Shown here piece by piece: positions 1 to 8,623 of a DNA stretch of 64,000 nt. Numbering within the stretch: position 1 is the first letter of the stretch; the number at the start of each line of letters is the position of its first letter. The position numbers were made by a program, and so were the translations under genes. Below the pieces are notes generated by a model. It made no database searches and had not been told where the DNA came from. It saw only the letters and a list, made by a program, of their open reading frames with translations. This DNA is from Bifidobacterium miconisargentati (GTDB taxonomy: Bacteria > Actinomycetota > Actinomycetes > Actinomycetales > Bifidobacteriaceae): assembly GCF_019331675.1 (NCBI RefSeq), contig NZ_JAHBBJ010000002.1:186001-250000 (forward strand), written 5' to 3'.

Positions 1-1
1 C

Positions 2-1909
2 TCGGTGACGAATACCGGTGATGTGGCCGGTAAGGAAGTCGTACAGGTATATTATAGGGCTCCTTATACGCAATTTGATATCGACAATTCCATTGAAAAG
101 CCGACGGCTAACCTTATCGCATTTAGCAAGACTAGGGAACTGCAGCCTGGTGCGTCTGAAACCGTCACCCTAATCTTTAACAAAGAGGACATGGCGTCTT
201 ACTGCTATACGCATACCAATGGCAATAACACCACTGGTTCCTATGTGTTAGAGAAAGGTGACTACGCCATTACTCTGCGCGCCGACAGTCATGATGTCAT
301 CGATGAGCGTACAACCAATGTCGCCAAAACGATCTGGTACAACGGTGAGGATGGCAGTGTTCGCGAATCTGAGAAGATTGCGCAGTCGCAACTCAATGAT
401 GATGGCACGACAACTGGTATGCCGGCTAAGGCCGAGGAGAATCCCGATGCAACATATGTTGCCGCATCGAATCAGTTCGATCATGCCAATCAGTACATGA
501 CTGATAGCTCAATCGGTCACGACGTAACCATCCTTACTCGTGCTGATTGGAACCATACGCAGCCTTCCGCGCCAACCGACGAAACGCGGCAAGCCAGTGA
601 CACCGTCAAGAAATGGCTGGATTACGGATATGCCACTAGCGAGAAGTACGGCAACGGTGAATGGGACGAAGCCAGTGATTCGACCATCGGTAATGGCAAA
701 AGCAGCAAAATCTACGTCGCTGAGAAGGATGCTCCTGCATCCGGCAAAGACAATGGCTTGACCATGTCAAATATGCGCGGATTGAGCTATTACGACAAGC
801 GGTGGGACAACCTCCTTGACCAGATTGACTATAACGATGATCAGATTAATTATGCGTTGTTCGCCAATGGTTACGCTTCTGGCGGACTTGACTCTGTCGG
901 CAAGCCTGCCACTTCTGAGCATGACGGTCCGCAGGGTCTTGCTCTGAACGATAGCTCCGGTAACAGCTGGGTTGATGCTTGCTCGTTCCCCTCGGCGACG
1001 ACTATGGCGCAGACGTTCAATGTCGAGCTCGCGTATGCAATGGGTGCCGCGGTTGGTGAAGAAAATTACTTCGTTGACGGTGGCGGCTGGTATGCGCCGG
1101 CGGTAAACATGCATTGGTCCGCCTTCTCGGGGCGCAACTACGAATACTATTCCGAGGATCCATTAGTTTCCGGTAAGATGGCCGCGCAGGTTATTTCCGG
1201 TGCTGGTGACAAGGGCACGTATTGCGCACTCAAGCATTTCGCGATGATTGAGCAAGAAGAGTGGCGCTCTTGGATTCCATCTGCATGGGCTACTGAACAA
1301 ACTGTGCGCGAGATTTACTTGAAGCCGTTTGAAATCGCAGTCAAGGAAGCGAAGAAAACCATCAAGTATATTTCTGATGACAAGGGCACCGTATCCACGA
1401 AGACTATGCGGGCTGCTGATTGTATGATGACCAGCGGCTGGTCGGGCATCGGTGGCTTGTGGACTGCGTATGACTACAACCTGATGACGAATGTGCTGCG
1501 CAACGAATGGGGCTTCCAAGGATTTGTAATCACCGACTATGATCAAGGCAACGGTCCAAACGACAATGTTGCAGTGAACCGCATGGTGCGTGCCGGCGTC
1601 GATCAGCATATGATTGACAAGACACTGAGTCCGGGCAAATACACGTCAACCGACACCGCTACGGGCAAAGCCGCGCTTCGTCGTGCAGTGAAAAATACGT
1701 TATACACTATGGCTAACTCCGCGCAAACCAATAATCTCGTTCCCGGCGGAAAGATGTATTACCGAACTTCACCGTGGCGTCTCGGAGTATATGCCGTGGA
1801 TGTGATTATTACAATCGGCGTGGCGGTAGGAATCATTATGACTCTGCGTCGAGCCAAAGACGAGAAGATTCATCCTGAAAACTATAAGAGCAAAAGAAAC
1901 GGAAAGTGA
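2..1909 (+). CDS. GH3 beta-glycosidase, reversed domain order, 5' end cut by window
   Basis: Incomplete at its start; the reading frame is open at the window edge. The visible part begins inside a fibronectin-III-like domain (SVTNTGDVAGKEVVQVY), continues into the GH3 catalytic (N-type) barrel and ends with one membrane segment and a short basic tail. Catalytic-domain marks are GRNYEYYSEDP, KHFAMIEQEE and NEWGFQGFVITDYD, where the Asp of ITDY is the expected nucleophile. FnIII before the barrel means the usual GH3 order is reversed, as in some Ruminococcus and Butyrivibrio beta-glucosidases and as in the second GH3 at 5.6-8.6 kb. The C-terminal anchor suggests an enzyme displayed outside the membrane. 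Codon use is visibly more AT-rich than in the second GH3. Substrate (beta-glucoside, xyloside or other) cannot be read from the sequence. Confidence 0.85.
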   Translation, partial: SVTNTGDVAGKEVVQVYYRAPYTQFDIDNSIEKPTANLIAFSKTRELQPGASETVTLIFNKEDMASYCYTHTNGNNTTGSYVLEKGDYAITLRADSHDVIDERTTNVAKTIWYNGEDGSVRESEKIAQSQLNDDGTTTGMPAKAEENPDATYVAASNQFDHANQYMTDSSIGHDVTILTRADWNHTQPSAPTDETRQASDTVKKWLDYGYATSEKYGNGEWDEASDSTIGNGKSSKIYVAEKDAPASGKDNGLTMSNMRGLSYYDKRWDNLLDQIDYNDDQINYALFANGYASGGLDSVGKPATSEHDGPQGLALNDSSGNSWVDACSFPSATTMAQTFNVELAYAMGAAVGEENYFVDGGGWYAPAVNMHWSAFSGRNYEYYSEDPLVSGKMAAQVISGAGDKGTYCALKHFAMIEQEEWRSWIPSAWATEQTVREIYLKPFEIAVKEAKKTIKYISDDKGTVSTKTMRAADCMMTSGWSGIGGLWTAYDYNLMTNVLRNEWGFQGFVITDYDQGNGPNDNVAVNRMVRAGVDQHMIDKTLSPGKYTSTDTATGKAALRRAVKNTLYTMANSAQTNNLVPGGKMYYRTSPWRLGVYAVDVIITIGVAVGIIMTLRRAKDEKIHPENYKSKRNGK

Positions 1910-2036
1910 GGCTAATCCACTAATAGAACAAATTGTCTTTTCCCAACAAGAAGAATAGGTTGACGGCCGATATGCTTCTGCCTTTGACTGGGTAGATAAT
2001 CTGCCTGATATTCCATCATCTTCTTCCTCTTCCTCC

Positions 2037-2087
2037 GGTTGTGGCCGGGATGGGCGTCTCCTCCGAACACCCATCCCGGCCACAACC
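2037..2087. terminator. Large hairpin between convergent genes
   Basis: An 18-bp perfect stem (GGTTGTGGCCGGGATGGG and its complement) with a 15-nt loop lies between the converging GH3 and hipA genes. It probably ends transcription from both sides, although neither flank has a clear T run. It may act simply as a strong hairpin barrier. Confidence 0.6.
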
Positions 2088-2119
2088 GTTCGCGCTATGT
2101 ACTCGTGATGGACGAGTAA

Positions 2120-3058
2120 TCACCAATCCAACCAGCTTGCAGCATCGTCGTAGGTCATGGTGATGCGTTTGCGGTAGTCCTCGATGAACTGTTGCGCCCC
2201 AATCAGCGCAATGGTGTCGTGATTGGATTGAACCGAGGATTCGAATGCGTCGGGGAGCCGTCGCACCAAGGTTGCGAATCGGCGGATGATTTGGTCCCCG
2301 TCCATATCCATTCGGTCGGCGAAGCGTTCCAAATGCTTGCGTCTGAGCTGCAGCAGGTTTCGCCGGCCTCCGATGTTCATCGCCAGTGTCACGCTGGCGG
2401 CAAGCCTGCCATGTCCGAGATAGGGGAATATGGAAGCAAGGTCGTAGAGTGGCGCAAGCCGTACGGATTCCCCATCGAGCAGCAGCGAGTAGTTTTTCGC
2501 ATGGCTGTCCGTGGCCCCGAGCATATAACTTATCAGGATTCCATCAATGAAAGCTCTGATATTGCTTTCTGCCTGACCGGGCAGTCCATGTGTGCGAAGC
2601 ATTGCCGCGTACGCTTCCGAAGTGGGTCCATTATGCTCCTCGTATTTCAACGAGGCCGGAAGCCCGAGTGCTTGGGTGAAGTCTTCCTGATGCAGCGCCT
2701 GTACCTGTCCGTCATCGGCGATTCGGCGATCGTACCGCTCGCTGATGATGGCGGGTACGCCGTCGAACAATCGGAATTCGGTATTGGCTACATGCAGTCC
2801 CAAGGCCGCGGCGATACGCATGGTGAGGTGCTCGTCAAAGGCCTGCAGGGGGAGTGTGGTGATGCCGGGCTTGATGATGTGCGTGGTGCGGGCGATGCCA
2901 TTCGTGACGTACCAAGAACCATGGTGCAGTCTGAGAGCGATTTTGCCTTGCTGCCCGGCAACGGACCAGTGTTCCGTTGCCGTAGCCGGTTGCAGGCCGG
3001 TGGGTGCGGCGGTCCGAAGGCGGGTGGCGATTTCAGTGTCGCTCATCAGGGGCACCAT
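2120..3058 (-). CDS. HipA-like kinase, short form without N-subdomain 1
   Basis: Serine/threonine kinase-like toxin of the HipA family. It starts about 30 residues before the SVAGQQGKIAL segment that matches the start of the HipA core, then shows THIIKP, AIISERYDR, a DSHAKNYSLL catalytic-loop motif (D..H.KN) and LAPLYDLAS. Full-length HipA is about 440 residues; this protein has 312 and lacks the first about 100 residues (the couple_hipA subdomain), resembling HipT of HipBST systems. No separate HipS-like gene is seen. It follows hipB on the same strand: an ATG at 3058 overlaps hipB by 13 nt, and an ATG at 3046 would give TGATG coupling, so the protein may be 308 residues. Activity on aminoacyl-tRNA synthetases is family knowledge, not visible here. 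Confidence 0.8.
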   Translation of the reverse strand: MVPLMSDTEIATRLRTAAPTGLQPATATEHWSVAGQQGKIALRLHHGSWYVTNGIARTTHIIKPGITTLPLQAFDEHLTMRIAAALGLHVANTEFRLFDGVPAIISERYDRRIADDGQVQALHQEDFTQALGLPASLKYEEHNGPTSEAYAAMLRTHGLPGQAESNIRAFIDGILISYMLGATDSHAKNYSLLLDGESVRLAPLYDLASIFPYLGHGRLAASVTLAMNIGGRRNLLQLRRKHLERFADRMDMDGDQIIRRFATLVRRLPDAFESSVQSNHDTIALIGAQQFIEDYRKRITMTYDDAASWLDW

Positions 3059-3291
3059 TCATATGGGTCGGTGGGGTGAGGCGTTTTGCGCACATCCAGC
3101 GACAAACCCAGTGCGGAAAGCATGCTGAGAATAGTGGCGAAGCCTGGATTGGGCACTCTGCCATGCTCGAATTCGATAAGCCAACGCCGGGATACGCCAA
3201 GCTTTTCGGCCATTTCGGTCTGGCTGATGCCTTGCCGCTGTCGTTCGTCCTTGAGCAATTGCGCGTAGCCACCGCTAGTCATCACCAACAT
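3046..3291 (-). CDS. HipB-like HTH antitoxin/repressor
   Basis: An 81-residue Xre-family helix-turn-helix protein: LLKDERQRQGISQTEMAEKL is the helix-turn-helix start and GVSRRWLIEFEHGR is the recognition helix. It directly precedes the short hipA and is expected to bind and neutralise the kinase and to repress the operon. The start at 3291 lies 6 nt downstream of a TATATT hexamer on the same strand and has no Shine-Dalgarno sequence, so the message is probably leaderless. A second ATG at 3282 is possible. Three 16-bp near-palindromes upstream are candidate operators. Confidence 0.8.
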   Translation of the reverse strand: MLVMTSGGYAQLLKDERQRQGISQTEMAEKLGVSRRWLIEFEHGRVPNPGFATILSMLSALGLSLDVRKTPHPTDPYEWCP

Positions 3292-3365
3292 GTGAAAAAT
3301 ATATCACATGCCGTGTGTGGTGCGCAATATATTGCGCTTCTGATGTGATGTGCAGAATATTGCAC
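3292..3365 (-). promoter_or_regulatory. hipBA promoter with three candidate 16-bp operators
   Basis: Reading toward hipB: an imperfect palindrome at 3350-3365 (GTGCAGAATATTGCAC), a perfect one at 3322-3337 (GCGCAATATATTGCGC) and a looser one at 3292-3307 with GTGA/TCAC ends. Start-to-start distances are 28 and 30 bp. A minus-strand TATATT at 3298-3303, preceded after about 18 nt by TTGCGC, gives a promoter whose -35 lies inside the perfect palindrome. Binding by HipB is inferred. Confidence 0.6.
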
Positions 3366-4639
3366 TACCGCTTCGGCAGCAGCACCTGCAGCGAGAAGAT
3401 GCCGGCGTCGTCACTTACGCTCAGGGTGCCTCCGTATTGCTCGGCGGTGTGCAGCATGCTCTTCATGCCGAACCCATGTCGTGCCTTGTCCCGCTGGGTG
3501 GTGACCGGCAGCCCGGCCCGGAACCGCAGTCGGCCCTGATGGTAGTTCTGCACCTGAATCATCACCAGATCGCCCTGCCCGCGGATGATGACGTTGATGA
3601 CGCGCTTGGCGGGATCCTTGAGCTCGCTCACCGCGCGAATCGCGTTGTCCATCGCATTGCCGAACAGCGCGTAGATGTCCTCCATGCGCATGAAATCCAG
3701 TGCCGTGCCGTCCGCCATGCAGGTGAGCTGGATACCGTGCGACTGGCAGAACAGCCCCTTTTCCATGAGCACGATGTCCAGCGCGCGGTTGCCCGTCTTG
3801 ACCGCCGTGTCGTAGATCATGATGGCCTGCTCGGCCTCGTTGAAGTACTCGTCGCGTTCCGGACTCTCCCGCATCTCACGCAACGCCCGGATCTGATGCT
3901 TCAGATCGTGGCATTTGCGATTGATGATGTCGATGGTCTCCTGCGTGAGCCGGTACTGCTTCTCCTGCTGCATCAACGTGTACTTGACGCCGTCCAGCTC
4001 CTCCTGCAACCGCATCTTGGCGTGGCCGTTGAGCTGCGCCCACATGATGTAGTAGCAGCACAACGCATCGCTGATGTGGTAAATGACGTCGCGCATGGTG
4101 CTGACGTCGTGTTCGAGGATGCTCAGGACCCAGATGAACAACAAAATGCAGGCCATGGGGAACAGATCGTTGCGTGAGATACGGTAACGTCCATTGCTGG
4201 GCAGCTTGCGTGCGAACATGACATAGAACGCGGCGTATACAGAGGCATAGATCAGAGTGGTGATGATACCGTCAAGGGGCGCGCTGTCCAATGAACCAGC
4301 GAGCATGTGGTACACCATGTAGCATTCATATGCTGCGTGCTGCATGGCATTGGCGCAAATGGTGCAATAGATTGCTTCTGCCAATGAGCCTTCCATACAC
4401 AGCATCACCATTGGTACGCAAACCACACCGAACGCGGCCCAGTACAGCACCTCCCATACCGTGCCGGATGGGATGGCCACCACACTGCCGAACACGTAGG
4501 CCAGTACAATAAGCGCCAACGTGCATCCAGCAAGCCGCCACACAAAGCAGGGCCGCTTGCGCACATTCACCATGAAGATGCCGCAGGCTGCAACAAGCTG
4601 CACGATATAGGAAATACGGTCCCACAACGCGAAGATCAT
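3365..4639 (-). CDS. AgrC/GHKL-type membrane sensor kinase
   Basis: A 424-residue sensor with about six hydrophobic segments in the first 200 residues (for example ISYIVQLVAACGIFMVNV and LALIVLAYVFGSVVAIP). A coiled region follows, then the phospho-acceptor motif RKCHDLKHQIRAL and a GHKL ATPase region (FGNAMDNAIRAVSEL, then HGFGMKSM). This is the AgrC-type architecture used to sense peptides or small molecules at the membrane. The start at 4639 was chosen because it overlaps the stop of the upstream LytTR regulator by 4 nt (ATGA), giving translational coupling. The longer open frame upstream of it is a frame-shadow of the regulator gene. The signal is unknown and no precursor peptide gene was found beside it. 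Confidence 0.85.
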   Translation of the reverse strand: MIFALWDRISYIVQLVAACGIFMVNVRKRPCFVWRLAGCTLALIVLAYVFGSVVAIPSGTVWEVLYWAAFGVVCVPMVMLCMEGSLAEAIYCTICANAMQHAAYECYMVYHMLAGSLDSAPLDGIITTLIYASVYAAFYVMFARKLPSNGRYRISRNDLFPMACILLFIWVLSILEHDVSTMRDVIYHISDALCCYYIMWAQLNGHAKMRLQEELDGVKYTLMQQEKQYRLTQETIDIINRKCHDLKHQIRALREMRESPERDEYFNEAEQAIMIYDTAVKTGNRALDIVLMEKGLFCQSHGIQLTCMADGTALDFMRMEDIYALFGNAMDNAIRAVSELKDPAKRVINVIIRGQGDLVMIQVQNYHQGRLRFRAGLPVTTQRDKARHGFGMKSMLHTAEQYGGTLSVSDDAGIFSLQVLLPKR

Positions 4640-5346
4640 GCGCGCACACCTCCCATGTAATCCGCCAGCGCTTCCAGGAACGCCTTCTTCTTCGGACGGC
4701 TCATCTTGAGCCAGTCGCCGGCCACACGCACCTCGTCGCCGCTGACTGAAGACACCTGCTCCATGTTGACCAGATAGCAGTTGTTGCAGCGCGCGAACGG
4801 CAGCCCTTCCAGCTTTTCCTCCCACTCACGCATGGAGCCTCGCTGACGGAGCAACCCCTGCGCCGTATGGAAGAACAGGTAATGCCCGCGCACCTCCACA
4901 TAATGCAGTTCGTCCGACTTGACGGACATGAAACCGTCCGCCGTGGGAAACACCAGATTGCGTGTACGTCTGTTGCCGATCAACGTCAGGACGGAGCGCA
5001 TCTTCATGGACAGCGAATAGTAGTTGACCGGCTTCAGGATGAAGTCCAGCGCCCGCACTTCGTACCCGCGGATCGCCATCTGCGCCATGTTCGTCACGAA
5101 CACCAGCGGCACGTCGGAGTCCAGCTCGCGCAGCCGATGGGCAGCGGATACGCCATCCTGCTCGGGCATGTCGATATCCATGCAGATCAGGTCATAGGAA
5201 TAGTCATAGTCGGCAAGAAAGGCGGTCGGCGAATCGAACGCGATCGGTTCTATCGGTACGCCGAGTTCGCCGGACAGCCTGCGGAACGCATCGCTCAGCG
5301 TCTCCCGCTCGCGTTCCTCATCATCGATTATCGCGACTTTGGTCAT
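4636..5346 (-). CDS. LytTR-family response regulator (AgrA-like)
   Basis: A 236-residue regulator. The receiver occupies about residues 1-120, with acidic pocket IIDDEERE, phospho-acceptor in LICMDIDMPEQDG and Lys in DFILKPV. A LytTR DNA-binding domain follows, with VKSDELHYVEVRGHYLFFHT and ARCNNCYLVNMEQV. It is the first gene of a two-gene unit with the AgrC-like kinase and is transcribed away from the GH3 gene at 5.6 kb. A pair of 9-bp direct repeats with LytTR-like spacing lies in the divergent intergenic region, so the GH3 gene, the operon itself, or both are candidate targets. Confidence 0.9.
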   Translation of the reverse strand: MTKVAIIDDEERERETLSDAFRRLSGELGVPIEPIAFDSPTAFLADYDYSYDLICMDIDMPEQDGVSAAHRLRELDSDVPLVFVTNMAQMAIRGYEVRALDFILKPVNYYSLSMKMRSVLTLIGNRRTRNLVFPTADGFMSVKSDELHYVEVRGHYLFFHTAQGLLRQRGSMREWEEKLEGLPFARCNNCYLVNMEQVSSVSGDEVRVAGDWLKMSRPKKKAFLEALADYMGGVRA

Positions 5347-5419
5347 GGACGTTTCCCGTTCTCCCTTACGTAGCTTCGATTATAGAAAACGCCTGTGCGA
5401 TTCGGGCCGACCGCATGCG

Positions 5420-5450
5420 CAGGTTATGACCGCAGCGACGACAGGTTACG
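5420..5450. promoter_or_regulatory. Candidate LytTR binding site (9-bp direct repeats)
   Basis: CAGGTTATG at 5420-5428 and CAGGTTACG at 5442-5450 are direct repeats 22 bp apart start to start, that is with a 13-bp spacer. LytTR regulators typically bind two 9-bp direct repeats containing GTT separated by 12-13 bp. The site lies between the divergent LytTR system and the GH3 gene. The half-sites match the known consensus only partly. Confidence 0.45.
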
Positions 5451-5573
5451 CCAACGTCCGGTTGTCGCCGGTGCCGCTCCGGCATTATGAACCATGACAT
5501 TGATGTTGCAAACGACCGCCCCGCACTGCAGGCGAGACGGGACAACAGGATCATGAAGGACAAAGGAGCCATG

Positions 5574-8500
5574 ATGAAGGGACAGTCGAGACTGCTGTGG
5601 CGCGGCCTCACGTCGGTGGCGGCAACGTTGCTGGTGTTCGGCGTGTGCGGTACCCAAACGGCGTTGACCTACACCGGAACCATCAATTCCGCACTCGGCA
5701 CTTCCACCACGAAGATCGTCAATAACGGCGACGCCGGTGATACTGACTATTACAAGAGCTCGTACGGTGACCTTAACGCTGAGAATCTGCAGAAGCTCAT
5801 CGCCGACACCTATGACGAGGCGGTGCAGGAGCAGGAGGAAGGCTCGGTGCTGCTGCGCAACGAGAATAACGCTTTGCCGATGAAGGCTGGCAGCGTGACC
5901 CTCTTCGGGCATGCCGTGGTTCAGCCGGTCTACGATCCGGGCGGCGCCAACAGCACGGCCGCGGAACATGAAGAATACACCATCGATCTCAAGGAAGCAC
6001 TGGAAACCGCTGGATTCAAGGTCAACGACACGTTGTATCAGGCGTATAAGAAGAGCAAGACCACGCGCGTGGCCAGCAACAATCTGCAGGTTGCGGGTGG
6101 CCCGACTTCGACCGGAGAACCGAGTGACCCGCCCGAACTAGGTGAAGAACCTTCGTCCTTCTACACCAACGATCTCCAGTCCAGTTGGCAGAACGATTAC
6201 AACGATGCCGCCATTGTGATGCTTGCCCGTGAAGGTGGCGAGGACACCGAGATGATGATGGAGGATCCGGAAGGCATCAGCTCCCTGAGCCTGCACCAGG
6301 ACGAAAAGGACCTACTGCAGATGATCAAGGATTCCGGCAAGTTCTCCAAGATCATCGTACTGCTCAACAGCGCCTATCCGATGGAAGTCGAATGGTTGGA
6401 TGACTACGATGTGGACGCCTGTTTGTGGATCGGCAACCCGGGCCAGCGAGGCTTCGAAGGCGTTACCAATCTGCTGACCGGCAAGGCCAATCCGTCCGGT
6501 CGCCTGACGGATACCTACGCCGTGAGCTCCATGTCTTCTCCGGCGGCTCATGTCTCTAGCCAGAACACCGTGCACTGGGCCAACAACGATGAAGTCACCT
6601 CCCAAGTGAGTGACAAGGCTATCAACGTGCAGAACGTGGTGGTGCAGTCCGAGAGCATCTACGTGGGTTACAAGTACTATGAGACCCGCTACGAGGACAC
6701 GATCATTGACCCGTCCTCCGGAGCCTCCAGTGGAGTCGGCGCCACCAATGACGCCTCCTCCTGGAAGTACGAGAACGAGGTGAGCTACCCGTTCGGCTAC
6801 GGCCTGAGCTACACCACGTTCGATCAGGAGCTCACCGGCGTGACCTATGACGAGGACAAGGACCTGTTCACCGCCGAGGTCAAGGTGACCAACACCGGTG
6901 ACGTGGCCGGCCAGTCCGTGGTCGAGCTGTACGCGCAGACCCCGTACGGCGACTACGAGCGCAAGAACCTGGTGGAGAAGTCCGCCATCCAGCTCGCCGG
7001 CCAGGGCAAGACCAAGGAGCTCGCTCCGGGTGCGTCCGAAACCGTCAAGATCACGGTGGACCGTTACCTCCTCGCCAGCTATGACTACACCAAGGCTAGG
7101 GGCTACATCCTCTCCGCCGGCGACTACTACTTCGCCATCGGCGACAACGCCCACGACGCGCTCAACAATGTGCTCGCCGCCAAGGGTGCCACCGGCATGA
7201 CCGACATCGACGGCAATGCCGTGGATGGCGACGCCGCCAAGACCTATCACTGGTCCTACGACAAGATCGACACGGACACCTACAAGTACTCCGATACCGG
7301 CGAGGAGGTCACCAACCAGTTCGAGGACGCCGACGCCAACTACTGGCAGAAGGACGCGGTTACCTACCTGACCCGCTCCGACTGGAAGGGCACGTTCCCC
7401 ACCGAACCGGTCCAGATGACCGCCACCGACGAGATGATCGAACTGCTCAAGGGCGACCTATACAAGAAGGCCGATGATGCCAAGTCCGTCAGCGACTACA
7501 CGCAGGGAGCCGACAACGGCCTGACCTTCGTGATGATGAAGGATGTGGACTACAACGATGATGACACCTGGAACAAGTACCTTGACCAGATGACCGTCGA
7601 AGAGATGACCAGCCAGCTGTCCGACATGTTCGGTACCCCCGAAGTCGCCTCCGTGGGGCGTCCCGCCTATACCTCCGGCGATGGTACCGCTTCTATCGGT
7701 GATAACACCTACGCCAAGGAATACGGTGACACCCGCAATGTAACGCTGTATCCCTCCACCGGCGTGGAAGCCGCCACCTGGAGCTATGAACGCATGCAGC
7801 GGCGTGGCGAACTGCAGGCCGAAGAAGCCATGTACTGCAACATGCCCCTGTTCTGGGGAGGCGGTGGCAACCTGCATCGCACCCCGTTCGGCGGCCGTAA
7901 CGGCGAATACTGGTCCGAGGACAGCATCATCACCTATCTTGACAATCTCGTTGAGCTGAGCGTCATTCAGGACAAGGGCATCGCCGTAGGTGTCAAGCAT
8001 GTGACCGGCAACGATCAGGAGCTTTACCGTGAAGGTCTGAACCTGTTCTTCAACGAGCAGGCATTCCGCGAAGGATCGCTTAAGGCCGAGGAAGGCATTC
8101 TCTCCAGCGGGAAGAGCACGGCCCTGATGCAGGCGTTCAACCGCATCGGTCTCGTATTCTCGTCCTCCAGCAAGGCGCTGGTCACCCAGGTCATCCGTAA
8201 TGAATGGGGCTTCAAGGGCATGGAGGAGACCGACGGCATCGCCGGTGGCGAGTATAAGTCGCACTTTACTTCCTCGCTGTCCGCTGGAACCACCACCTAC
8301 TGCATCGACCCGGAGGGCACCGCGAAGGCTGCGATTCTCCAGTGGATTGAGAACGAAGATGACGGCGATATGCTCGGATATCTGCGCAGCGCGGTGAAGA
8401 ACTTCCACTACACGCTCAGCCATACGATTCTCGTCAACGGTCTGAGCACCAACTCCACGGTGGTCAAGATCACCCCGTGGTGGCAGTACGCCCTCTACGG

Positions 8501-8615
8501 CATCGATGGTGTGTTCGGTCTACTCACTGCAGGAGCTGCGGTGATGCTTGTCCTGAGCTCTCGCCACAGCCGTAAGGATGCTACGGTAACCGTCCAGACC
8601 ACGTCAGGAAAGTAA
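5574..8615 (+). CDS. Membrane-anchored GH3 beta-glycosidase, reversed domain order
   Basis: A protein of about 1013 residues. It has a hydrophobic N-terminal segment (TSVAATLLVFGVCG) and then the GH3 C-type domain first (EEGSVLLRNENNALPM, ending FGYGLSYTTFDQ). A FnIII-like domain follows (VKVTNTGDVAGQSVVELYAQ), then the GH3 barrel (MTVEEMTSQLSDMFG, GGRNGEYWSED, KHVTGNDQE, NEWGFKGMEETDG with the presumed nucleophile Asp near residue 887), and a C-terminal membrane segment with a basic tail. It is therefore likely anchored at both ends with the catalytic part outside. The start at 5574 (or 5571) follows AAAGGAG at 5562-5568; upstream in-frame ATGs at 5553 and 5487 are weaker. DSII and REGSLKAEE replace the more usual DPL and RE.YL.PFE, so this paralogue is more divergent at the barrel rim than the gene at the window edge. 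A small membrane protein follows after 8 nt. Confidence 0.88.
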   Translation: MKGQSRLLWRGLTSVAATLLVFGVCGTQTALTYTGTINSALGTSTTKIVNNGDAGDTDYYKSSYGDLNAENLQKLIADTYDEAVQEQEEGSVLLRNENNALPMKAGSVTLFGHAVVQPVYDPGGANSTAAEHEEYTIDLKEALETAGFKVNDTLYQAYKKSKTTRVASNNLQVAGGPTSTGEPSDPPELGEEPSSFYTNDLQSSWQNDYNDAAIVMLAREGGEDTEMMMEDPEGISSLSLHQDEKDLLQMIKDSGKFSKIIVLLNSAYPMEVEWLDDYDVDACLWIGNPGQRGFEGVTNLLTGKANPSGRLTDTYAVSSMSSPAAHVSSQNTVHWANNDEVTSQVSDKAINVQNVVVQSESIYVGYKYYETRYEDTIIDPSSGASSGVGATNDASSWKYENEVSYPFGYGLSYTTFDQELTGVTYDEDKDLFTAEVKVTNTGDVAGQSVVELYAQTPYGDYERKNLVEKSAIQLAGQGKTKELAPGASETVKITVDRYLLASYDYTKARGYILSAGDYYFAIGDNAHDALNNVLAAKGATGMTDIDGNAVDGDAAKTYHWSYDKIDTDTYKYSDTGEEVTNQFEDADANYWQKDAVTYLTRSDWKGTFPTEPVQMTATDEMIELLKGDLYKKADDAKSVSDYTQGADNGLTFVMMKDVDYNDDDTWNKYLDQMTVEEMTSQLSDMFGTPEVASVGRPAYTSGDGTASIGDNTYAKEYGDTRNVTLYPSTGVEAATWSYERMQRRGELQAEEAMYCNMPLFWGGGGNLHRTPFGGRNGEYWSEDSIITYLDNLVELSVIQDKGIAVGVKHVTGNDQELYREGLNLFFNEQAFREGSLKAEEGILSSGKSTALMQAFNRIGLVFSSSSKALVTQVIRNEWGFKGMEETDGIAGGEYKSHFTSSLSAGTTTYCIDPEGTAKAAILQWIENEDDGDMLGYLRSAVKNFHYTLSHTILVNGLSTNSTVVKITPWWQYALYGIDGVFGLLTAGAAVMLVLSSRHSRKDATVTVQTTSGK

Positions 8616-8623
8616 GTGACATC

